Assembly (NCBI RefSeq): GCF_021155775.2
Contig: NC_060232.1
Coordinates: forward strand, 8,067,257-8,131,256
Length of the DNA stretch: 64,000 nucleotides
Source: Neodiprion pinetum
Taxonomy: Eukaryota; Arthropoda; Insecta; Hymenoptera; Diprionidae
Direction of reading: 5' to 3'
Shown here: positions 44,401 to 56,400 of the stretch, in pieces
Numbering within the stretch: the first letter of the stretch is position 1
Layout of the letters: each line of letters opens with the position of its first letter
Notes under the pieces: generated by a model
What the model saw: only the letters and a program-made list of their open reading frames with translations
Databases searched by the model: none
What the model was told of the DNA's origin: nothing
Made by a program: the position numbers and the translations under genes

Positions 44401-47400
44401 AGAATTTACTGGAAAAATAACTGATGGCACAAAAACAATTGTTGAAAAGTCAAAGGATGTAAAGGCACAGCTGGGAAAAGAAGTTGACGATGATGTCAGA
44501 GTAGCTAAGGAAAAACTGACTTCAGCGGGTGATGCTGTAGCTGATACTGCCGAAGCTGTAATTGACAAAACTGCTAAGGAAGCTAAGAAAGCTAAGGAAA
44601 AAAGCAGTGGATTTTTATCTGGTATTTTCAAAACTACGAAACATGCTGTTGACGAAGTGAAAGGTGATGCTGCTGATTTCCTGGAGGAGACTAAAAAAGA
44701 AGAAGAACAGGCTAGACGTGCCGCTCAAGAAGCAGCTGAACAAGTCAAGCATACCACAGATGAAATCCTGGATGGCGTTGAGACTGTCAAAAATAAGACA
44801 AAATCCAAACTAGGAGCTGGTGTCGATCTTGTATCTGATACTACGAAAGATACTGTCGATTCGGCTTCTGCAAAGGCTACAAATCTGCTTGACAAGGCTC
44901 AAGATAGCGGAGCAAAGATTATCGAAAAATCTAAGGAGACCAAGGAGAAACTGAAGGAAGAAATCAATCGTGATGCAAAAGTCGTTGGAGATACGTTGGT
45001 CTCAACCGCAGATGCAGTGACGGATACAGTTGAAACGGCAAAAGCTAAAACAGCAAAAGAAGCTAAAAAGGCAAAAGAAAAAGGTAGTGGATTTTTATCA
45101 GGCATTTTCAAAGGTACCAAACACACTGTTGATGACGTTAAAGGGGACATTGAAGAGTTTGTAGATGATACGAAGAAGGAGGCTAAAGAAGAGGAAGAAC
45201 GTGCAAGACGTGCTGTGCAAGACACATCGAAGGAAATTAAAGATGTCAAAGACAAGGTTCTAGATGGCACAAAAGAAGTCAAAGCTAAACTGTCCCGAGA
45301 AGTTACTGAGGATTCTCAAAAAATTATAGATATTGCTAAAAGTGCTAAAGATAAGACAAAGGAAAAATTGACAACTGGTGTTGAAGTTCTATCTGACACC
45401 ACGAAATCTGCAGCTGATAAAGTAGCTGACGAAGCTTCTAAAGTTGCTGTTAAAGCCAAGGATGGCACAAAATCTATTGTGGAAAAGTCCAAAGACGTCA
45501 AAGACAAGGTAGACAAAGAAATCAGACATGATGTTGAAGTTGGTAAAGAAAAATTATCTTCCGCTGCAAGTACTGTTGCCGATACTGCTACATCTGCTAA
45601 AGACAAAACTGCTGAGGAAGTAAAAAAAGCTAAAGAAAAAACTGGAGGATTTTTGTCTGGTATTTTCAAAGGGGTGAAGCATGCAGTTGATGATGTCAAA
45701 GAAGATGTAGAAGAGTTCCTTGATGATACAAAACAAGAAGCAGAATCTGAAACAGAACGGGCAAAGCATGCTGCCGATCGGACATCTGAAACTGTCAAAG
45801 ATGCCAAAGACAAAGTCGTAGATTTGACAAAAGATGCAACATCTAAACTATCACAGGAAATTTCTGAGGATTCTAAAAAGATTTCAGATGCCTCTAAAAA
45901 AGCAAAAGACAAGACTAAAAAAAAATTGACCACTGGTGTTGAAGCGATCTCTGATGCAGCGACAGGTGCAGTTGAAAAAATTTCTCAAGAATCTTCCAAA
46001 CTTGCTGGGAAAGCTACAGATGGCACACGATCCATCGTTGAAAAATCTCAGGGTATCAAGGACGAGGTAGAAAAAGAAATTAAGCATGATATCGTTGTTG
46101 GTAAAGAGAAAGTCAGTTCAATTGCTGATTCTGTAGCTGACTCTGCTACATCTGCAGGTGAAAAGACTGCTCAGGAAGCAAAGAAGGCTAAGGAAAAAAC
46201 TGGGGGATTCTTTTCTGGTATTTTCCAAGGTGCGAAACATGTGGTTGATGAAATTAAAGATGACGTAGAAGAATTTGTAGAAGAGACAAAGTCAGAGGCA
46301 GAAAAAGAAGCGGAACATACTAAGCAAGCTGGACTTAAAACATTTGAAGACATCAAAGATGCAAAATCTAAACTATCCCAAGAGATTGCTGAAGATTCTA
46401 AAAAACTTTCAGATACTTCAAAGAGTGCGCAAGACAAGACGAAGAAAACGTTGGCTACTGGTGTTGAGGCTGTGTCTGATACAGCTAAAGCTGCAGGTGA
46501 TAAAGTTTCTAAGGGAACTTCTCAATTAATCGGGAAAGCTAAGCATGGTACGCAATCTGCAGTTGAAAAATCGAAGGACATCAAGAACAAGGTAGGAAAA
46601 GAAATTAAGGAAGATGTTTCAATTGCAAAAGTTAAATTAGCTTCAGCAGCTGATTCCGTAGCTGAAAGTGCAACATCTGCTAAAGACAAAACTGCACAGG
46701 AAGCGAAGAAGGCTAAGGAAAAAACTGGTGGATTCTTTTCTGGTATTTTCCAAGGTGCCAAACATGTGGTTGATGAAATTAAAGATGACGTGGAAGAGTT
46801 TCTAGACGATACAAAGACAGAGGCAGAGGAAGAAACCGAACGTGCTAAGCAAGCTGCACTTAAGACATCTGAAAACATTGAAGATGCCAAAGCTAACGTC
46901 GTAGATACTTCAAAAGATGTGAAAGCCAAACTATCCCAAGAGATTACTGAGGATTCTAAGAAACTCTCAGAGGCTTCCGATAGTGCAAAAGACAAGACGA
47001 AGAAAACAATAGTCGCTGCTGTTGAAGGTGTGTCTGATACAGCTAAGGCTGCAGGTGATAAAGTTTCTAAGGGAACTTCTGAACTAATTGGGAAAGCTAA
47101 GGATAGTGCACAATCTGCTGTTGAGAAATCAAAGGACATCACGGACAATGTGGGAAAAGAAATTAAGGATGACGTTGCAATTGCGAAAGATAAATTAACA
47201 TCAGCAGCTGATTCCGTAGGTGAGACTGCAACAGCTGCTAAAGATAAAACTGCACAGACAGCAAAGAAAGCTAAAGAAGAAACAGGTGGATTCCTAACTG
47301 GTATTATCAAAGGTGCTAAGCATATGGTTGATGAAGCGAAAGAAGAGGTGGAAGAATTTCTCGACGAAACGAAGAAAGAGGCGGAAGAAGAAACCAAACG

Positions 47401-50400
47401 TGCAAAACTAGCTGCGCAGGAGGCATCAAAGAATATTGAACATACAAAGGACTCTGTCGCAAGTAGTGCACAGGATGCAACAGCGAAGTTAACTTCGGAA
47501 GTTGCTGAAGACTCTCAAAAGCTCTCAAATGCTGCTAAAAGTGCAAAAGAAAAAACCAAAGGTAAATTGATGAGTGGAATTGAAGCAGTGTCTGATACTG
47601 CAAACGCTACAGCTGATAAAGTTGCTCAAGGAGCCAAGGAAGTTACTGGAAAAGCTAAGCAGGGCACAGAAGCGGCATTAAAGAAATCGAAACAAGTTAC
47701 AGATGCAGTAGGCAAAGAAATTAAGGATGGTGCCACTGTCATCAAGGACGAGACATCTTCGGCTATTGCGGACGTAGTGCAAACAGCAGAAGCATCAACT
47801 GAGAAAGTTTCGAAAGCAGCGAAAAAAGGCAAAGAAAAGGGTAGCAAACTCTTTTCTGGTATTTTCAAAGGATCTAAGCATGACACCGTGAACATTCCTG
47901 ACAAAAAAGCTAGTACTGCTGAAAAACAAAAAATCACTCAAGCAGATGTGTCAAATGCTCCAGAATCAATATCTGATGCAAAATTAGCTACAATGATGTT
48001 TTTAGCAGATACAAGAAGTGCTGCTGAACAACGAAACGAACCCTATGCATTTGGAAATGCTCAAGATTATTCTGACTCCGCTTCAAGTTCGGCCCGCAGT
48101 TCTTTGGACCGAGATGCTTCTCTGGATGAAGATAAGAAATCAAAAAAACGAAAAGGAGTGATATCAAGCATTGTAAAAGGAGCCAAATCTGCAACTCATA
48201 AGATTGCGAAAGAAGTAGATCATGCTGCGGTAGGTTTGAAAGATGCGACTGAAAAGTTCTGGGAAGATACTAAAAGAGAATCCGATGATTCACTAGCTTC
48301 CGGAAGCTATAACGTTTCCTCAGCACCCCATGGTTCAGATAGAATAGAGAATGAAGAGGCAGTAGCTTCAAAATCGTTTGTTGAAAAATCTAAACAAGTC
48401 GACAGGCTAGGTGATGATGATACAAAGAAAAGTTTTAGCGAAGGTAAAGGTAAATTAATTTCACGCATTCCACAAAAAGTAAGCCCCACGAAAGAGTTGA
48501 AACATACTCCGGTAGATAGCTCGGATAGGCTAGTTGCAGGGGTGACGAGCAGGCTAGAGCACCTAGAGCCTCGCACGCGTCAATCCGTCACCACAGTTGT
48601 AACAAAGTCTGTGCGGACGGCAGCAACCCCACCACCCAGCCCCGCCGAGTTCAGTGACAGTAGCATTAAAGGTACCTTGGAATAATTGTGTTATACATAT
48701 TACATGCCAGCTGTGTGTAACATGATTAATTGATTAAGTTAATGCTTTTGTATAACCTCAGTTTACACCAGCCTCGTCGAGGCAACTGGAATAATTAATT
48801 TCGCACATCTACCATACCTCTTATAATACTAACCCTTAATGACCTATTCACCTAATAGTTTTCCAAACCTCATATCCAGTATACATTCACAACAGAGTTT
48901 AGTTATTATCATAGTTGTGCAAAGAGTAAATCAAGTTGAAATATGTGCTATAATACCTAACTGAATTAAAAATATCATCGTTTCATGCACAGATAATATT
49001 GTCGTTTTCTTAAAAACTACAAGCAAATACAACACTTTAATTCTTGTCGGCCACATAACTTTCATCATTTTTAGTGGATAGAACATTTTTTAAATACAGG
49101 CTAGATTCAGAAACATGTTTAACATTAATTTAAGTTATTTTATAGTTGAACTTATATTAAAAATAATACTCATTTGAATCATGCTGGAACTACATAATCG
49201 ATTCGAACAGACTGAAATTTTCTTTTACGGCAATGATCCATTCCTGTGAATGTATCCTAATTATATGAATTGTCCATGTCCATCCTACGACTTCAAAGAA
49301 ATAACACTTCGTTATATCGAATAATATATTTTGGTTTCATTTTTGTAAATATATTTTCAGCCTTAATGTGTATTACCCATGATTTGAATATTTCATTTTT
49401 TTCGTTTACTGCATGTTTACAGGATTTTGTGCCGTTTTACACCTTGCTACTTCAGTGATAAATCTTGCCACACACACAGTTTTTCATTTATTGCTGTGTA
49501 TACTTTCCTGTATAGTACAATATAGAGATCATATATTATTATATTATTGCAGTAAGTAATATCTCTCATTCAATTAACAGGAAACTACAGACTAGTGACG
49601 CATGAACCGAGGTATGCCATGCAGGGAACACATCATTCATCTAATCTTTGTTGATTCATTGCTTTCAATGTAAACCCATCTCTTACTCCTCAACTCACAT
49701 GCAATCTATCAATTTCAGATGTAACAGAGGAGGCCTCGAGACGAGCTCAAGATCTAGCTGACCAATCGCTATCTCTCACGCGACCAGGTAACATATTAAA
49801 CAAAAATAGTTGATACATTATTTCAGGGAAGTCAGTATATTAGTAAAACTACTGTTTTGGTACCCTCAGGTATTTAGCTTTATCTTCTATAGTTAGCACT
49901 CCTGCTAACGCTTTCACACTAACTGATACGTTTGATCAATTAATACTAAACGTAGTGTCTGTATACATCTTTTATTGAAAGGTAGCACAATAAGATTGCT
50001 TCAAATTTTAGTAAGATATCGTACCATATCGTCAACTATGAATAAAAATCCCTTAGCTGTATTCGGCATACCCGCTTTCTCGTGATTCTTTATACAGCCT
50101 TTCAGTTGACACCAGTTTCACAATGAGCCTTACGCAAACAATACTGGTATAATTCAGTGGTCAATTCGTACACCGTTTGCACAAATTTACTGAATCCATT
50201 ATTTTCTAAGATAAACATATCGCATACTTGAATCTTGTATATGTTTATTTTGTGACTTTTTTTCACGAGAAAAGAGTTTGCATCACGAATAGTTGACTTT
50301 AGTTAGTCTTTCACTGTAAGAAAATTTCATACCTTTTAGTAAAAGTCAAACACAGACTCTAGGTAATTTTCTAATGTGTGTTTTTTTACATATAAACTAA

Positions 50401-53400
50401 TCCTAATGCAATATTGATACTAACTAAAACATAATTCAGTCAAAAAATATATATATTAATTACATAGTATGTATATTAATATATATGTATAATGTAAAGT
50501 CAAGCCCATCTTATTGTTGGGTTAAAGTGTTGAGATTATTAGTGTGTATCAATGTGCTTTATGTCCTTGTTCCTGTTCTTGTCCGTGTCCTTTTGGATGG
50601 GTCAGGGCATGATTCTACTGAGATTGATGGGACTGTAGAGAGGCATGCTACTTCTGCTCCGTCAAAGCAACCTGTTCCTGCCCCTCGCCACTCCTCCAAG
50701 TTGTCCACCAAAACTGACTTACACCTACAAATCGAAGATACTCAAGCAACGCAAACACCTAAAAGCCCCAAAACTAAAATACCAGAGCCAATGTCAAAAT
50801 TGCCGCAAAAATCTCCAGAAACGTCCAAGGTTTCACTCAAGTCACCTAAAAGATCACAGGAGAAGGGACGCAGTCCTATCATGGAAGAAATATCTGCAAG
50901 TACATTTAGAGAGCCTCAAAGTCCGAAGAGTAAAATTCCTGTAAAAATTAAAGAAACAACCAAAGATGGCAATAAAACAATTATCAAAGAATTCACAACT
51001 GATGACGGTATGACCACTGTAACTGAGACCGTGTCAGCAAAGTTTGTAGAATCAAAATTGCCAGGACTCAAAAGTTCATCACAAGATAATAAGTTTTCTC
51101 CCAAAGTAGGTCTGCCAAACGAAGGTAAAACAGTAACAGAAACTTATACAACAGTTAAAACAACTAAAAATGACTCTACCGAATCGATGTTAATTAACGA
51201 AGATAACACTGCAAATATGATAACTACTGTAAAGTCTACCTTAGGCGAAAGTATCGATCCACAAAAATTTAAAGAGAAGTTTGAACACATTTCAGATTTA
51301 GAGCCAAGTTCTTCTTGCGAACAGTATGATGAGATACAAGAAGATGGTACAATAGTCAAAACATTTATAACAAGAAGTACTCACTCTGGTGATATCAATC
51401 CAAGTGACTTAGCAGAACTCATAAAAGATGGTGAGTCCGTGAAAACGTTAAAAACCATCCGTACTAGTTCAGAGGAACAAATAGATCCAAAAGCCTTCAA
51501 GGGTATGACGGATGGAGGTGCCAGTAGAAGAACTGTCACAACCATCACTAGGAGAATAGTTACGTCTGGTGGAGATGATGTGACGGAAGGCGATAGTTCT
51601 ACAGAGGTAATGAGTCCTGCAGAATTTGATAACATTGTAAAAAGTAGCGGACTGAGAAATACAGTAACTACGTTACACTCAACTTCTGGAACGAAAATAG
51701 ATCCGTCGAAATTTCAGGAAAAATTATCTTTAGAGGATTTTGAGGAGCTCTCTAAGAAAGGTGAATTTACAAAAACCCTTGAATCATTAAAGACTGAAAC
51801 AGGTGAGCCAATTGACCCGAAGCTGTACAAACAATTACTGAAAGATGGAAAAGGGTTAGTGAGAACTGTAACCACAGTTAAAAGTACCACAGGTGAACCA
51901 GTAGATTTACAAAAACTTGATTTTAAAGATGGAAAAAGTACTAAAACAGTTGTAGTAAAAAGTAGTTTGGAAGAAACTATAGATCCAGAAAAATTCAATG
52001 AGTTCTTCAAAGATGGTAACATCACATCAGCGAAGACTGTCAAAGAGACTATAAGAACTGTGAAATCTAGTAGCTCTGAACCTGAAACATGGACTGAAAC
52101 TGTAGTTACGAAAAGATCGAGTGATGGGAAACCAGAAACTTGGCAAACCATTGTACGATCTGGAGATGTGCGGCCAGAAGATTGGGAAACAGAGTTCTCA
52201 TTAGACACTTCTCCTGGCTCTGGTAATGGAGACTTTTATTCAAAAAATGGTAGTTCAAGACGTGAAGTCAACAGCGAATCAGATAGCGATAGTTCACCCC
52301 AACCAAGAAGAAGATCCCCAAGCAAGAGGCGAACGTTAGGAAGTTCTAGTGGATCAGACGTCGCCCTGCATGAAGGTGCAGAATTGTCCCCATTGGAGGA
52401 CGACCAAGGTACCTCACTCACAGCTAACCTTCTAAGTAAGCAATGTACATATCCCGCTAACTAACAACCATAATTAAAATCTTCGAGCGAGCTCGAAAAC
52501 GTATCAACACACTATTATTGGAACTCGATACGCTCTTTAATGAAAAATTGCAGTACTAGTTTGTACTCATACTTATATGGAATATCGAAAATGGAAGTAG
52601 CGTGTAATTCAAATTTGAATTACTCAGAATTATAGATATCTTAGTAGTTTCGCGTATTTCTCAAATCGAAATTATAGAAAACGTGTTGTGGAATTAAAAA
52701 TTTTTCTCTTTTACATTCCATTATTTTTAAATTGCTCCAATATATGTAACAAGAAATCTTCCAATTCGTGCAGCATAACGAGTTGCAATTACTGAGGGAC
52801 ACATGTGCACATAAACATTAACATTTCTTATGGCATGTATATAAACGAAAGACAACTTTCACAAAGAATGTGCATGGAAAACCTTTTTCACAACTACTCA
52901 ACTTGGAATGCATGGCATTGACAGATTTAGCGTGAATTTGCAAGCAGCATGAATTGAATTGAACATTGGACGTCTTATAATATTGCACAACATTACTAAA
53001 ACTGAAAAATGAAGCTTGGAAGTAATTGGCGTATTGCTTTATGGATATAGGTACTAAGCATAATGATCCATCGCATTCGCAATGAACACACACCTGCGGG
53101 GATTGTGAATACTTTTTTGTGTATTGGATTTTTATGTAAGCGTTCATATCCAATGCATTATTTCTGCGATATGACTTTAACCCAGTTAAGTATGGAATAG
53201 AACAGTTATACTAAAAGAGTATATCTGGGGTAACCCAATCACCATTCGATATATCGATTGCAACACTTGAATGTATTCAGAAAATTCAAATATCATCATG
53301 TATTACAATCAATATGCATGAGTTATGATAGTTACCCTTTTCCGATTACAAAACTTAAAGTAAATTCCTAAATGAATATAGACGCATCACGCATCGAAAG

Positions 53401-56400
53401 TCAGTATATAATGTGAAAACACTCAGTTTGCAGATGACTTTCACTTCGGTGAATTCAGTGCCTTGTTGGTGAATATTTTCTCAATATTGATAAGAATTTT
53501 TTCAATAATTTTTACTTACAAGGTATCTTGTACCCTTTAACATATAGATTAGGACCAGACATCTGAATAGAAATTATTCAGGATTAATTAAGTTCGAAGA
53601 ACGGAATTATAAAACAGCGTGATGCTTATCATAATTTCATATGTTAAATGTGTAGTTAAGGAAGCTAATATCACTTGGCGTGGGATTCATGTTAGTTACA
53701 CAGATTCTCTAATCCAGTCTTCTTCCGAGTTATACTCACGTAATATTGGAATCAAGAACTTCATAGTGTACATATGTTTATGTGTGTTGTAAATCACATA
53801 ATGTATTTAAAGTTTTTTTTTTTTTTTTTTTATCAATCATTTTGTTCTTTTACAATGGCTTTATTCAACTTCTTCATCGTATTCGAAAAGATTCGGACTT
53901 TATGTGTGGGGCTGACGAAGGGTTTTTAGATATGTATAAATCCACATGCTTTTTCAGCTCCTCTCTTATACTAACTGCAGTTGGAGAATTGAGATTGTAA
54001 ATTTCTTAAAAAAAAGTAAAAATTGTTGATCAGAAGAATAATGTTTGCGTGGCAGCAGTGCGCAGTTCAGTACAATCGGCGTGCTCCACCTCTGAGAGCA
54101 GTCTGATAGGGACGAAACCTAGGACGAGGACTAGTGGTAGAGCCAGCTGTGTATGTTGGATGGGCGTCGCAGCTGCGGTGTTGGTGGCCCTGCTAGCGCT
54201 TATTCTTGTCCTGGAGCCGCGTACGCTCCGACGTGCCCTCGCCCTCTCCAGCCATGCCCCAAGGCAAGCTGGGTACGATTAACGTTAATTCTATTTATAT
54301 CTTAAAAATAATTGAGCGATCATTTTTATACATGGGCCTAGATAGTGAACGAGGGCGTCATATATGAAAATTAATTTTCATCTACTTCTGCTAGTCAACA
54401 GGTCTCCTCGAAAACGAATCTCATTTTAGCAAAACATTTAATCTACTCGACTGATAGATTATCTGAAAGTCAAAGTGTAGAGTAAGTATCGTAAGCTTCG
54501 TAAGCTTCTCACTGGTGTCAGTGATAATAATAAGAGCTGCACGCAGGTGCAGGTAAGCGAGGTGTTTTCCGATGTGCCTTTCCCCTATTATTTATAAATC
54601 TACTGTCAACTACCTGAGTAGTACAAATAAAATGCTATGGTGTAATCATATAGGTGATTAGAATCTATTGTTACTCGTTGCATATTTGTGCGAAGAAACT
54701 CTCTGAATTGGTAGGGAATTATCGATGAATTGTCACGTCTGATGAGATTGATTCACAAGGGTTGAATATCGTCAGCTGGTAATTAGTAGAATAAACTTGG
54801 TTCCATTATACTATAAGATTGAATACGCACAAGCTTTCTTTTTCTAAGATATAACTGAATAGTTCGTTTGGTCAAACGTTTATGCTGCATGATTTTTTTT
54901 TACTATAATCTATACATCGCATGGTAATGTTGCATTGAGAATTATTTGACTTTTCAATCTTGTAGTGTATTGCACTTTAGAATTTCAAGGGCTTATGTAG
55001 AATTTATGCTGCTCCTGATAATTTCATTTTTTATTGCACGTTTGTAGAGAAAGTTCAATGAGTGAAGTTTGAAATATTTTACTTTAGTGCTCTTCATTTT
55101 AAGTCTGATCTATTTAGTTCTTATAACAATAAGGATATCAAGATAAAGCTAAAGTGTAGAGGGACCAACGATCATGTTATGTAGGTATGAAGTTAGGATT
55201 GCTAGGCGAATCGTCAAGTAAGTACAATATTCAAATGTACGTATGTGTAATTGTTGAGTTTAAATTCAATGCATCTTATAATTAGACACATTTGGCAGAC
55301 AAACATGAGATCAATAGTGATTTGATGATTTTCTCCAAACAGATCAAATTAAGCAATGCAGATATCTATTGTTATCAAAAAGATAAGTATTCTGTTTATA
55401 TTTGTAGAAAAATTATTACAACTTTTTATAAAAATCGACGAAACTTGTTCCCTTTTAATACTCTACAGTAATGTTCTAAACTTATTAGCTATCATACAGG
55501 CTGAATTCCAAATATCAACATCATTAATGGTAATACTTCGTCTTTGTCTGCCACATAATTCGTTTAAACTGATGAAACAAAATTTCTCCTAAATATACGT
55601 TTTCAATGAAAATAAGAAGGTTGAAACTTAATCAATAAACCTTTTCAAAACAACCTTGATGCTGTAAAACTGCCTGTTTATTCAGTTTACGAAATAGACT
55701 AATTTTCGTTTGCAATAATAAAATAATAACATATCATTCGTCTAACAATACTAACATTGTAGTTAGTACTTCCTCCGATACTTATTATTATTACATTATT
55801 AAAATATTTTGCCATGTGAAAATAGTCAAATAAAACTAACTGCTAAACGCTTTACTCGGCACCCTGAACAGAGCTTCTCACAAGCTTGATGCGCGCAGCA
55901 ACACTATAACAGAAAGAGCATATTACGCGAATAAATGAAATGACGTAACAAAGTACCCGTCTTCTATGTTGCGTAAACCATATCCATGTTAATTATTCAG
56001 TGAAAAGTATAAAAATGTACCGTATTTTTATTTGTTTATTTATATATTTGGTTCAATGCGTATCTTTGAATTTACATGTATAGCATTTGGTACTGCAATC
56101 AATTATCAGTAGTATTCAACAAAGTTGATAAAATTTCCGAAATTTAGTAATTTTTTATTTAGTAATCTAAATACCCATTTTGAGTATGAAACCTTCTAGA
56201 ATGGTCCAAAGTAAATAGCCTGAAGCATACTTATCAAATTTATCAGCATCAAGTTCCCATATGTTCTTTATATGTGTGAGTAACTCTGAGAGAGAAAAAA
56301 TTCCTGTTCTTCAGTTACGCGGGCTCGACTGTGAATTAAAAACGTATAAAATTTAGCTGAATTCGTAAAAATACGTACATACCATTGTTTGTCAAATGTT

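Noticed and set aside
49581..49611. 31-nt internal exon GAAACTAC to CCGAG between ttaacag and gtatgc
   Set aside because: It would leave phase 2 and hit a stop in the next exon at 49719; only a terminal-exon reading is kept, at low confidence.
50485..50605. Hydrophobic N-terminus of a 659-codon frame (signal-anchor-like Val/Leu run)
   Set aside because: The hydrophobic residues come from the pyrimidine tract read as codons (tcctgttcttgtccgtg). A good acceptor follows at 50605 and the ankyrin phase joins there.
53929..54000. Phase-1 acceptor gggtttttag with a short open end before TAA
   Set aside because: The peptide (about 24 residues) is not distinctive, GC content does not rise, and chance acceptors are common in T-rich introns.
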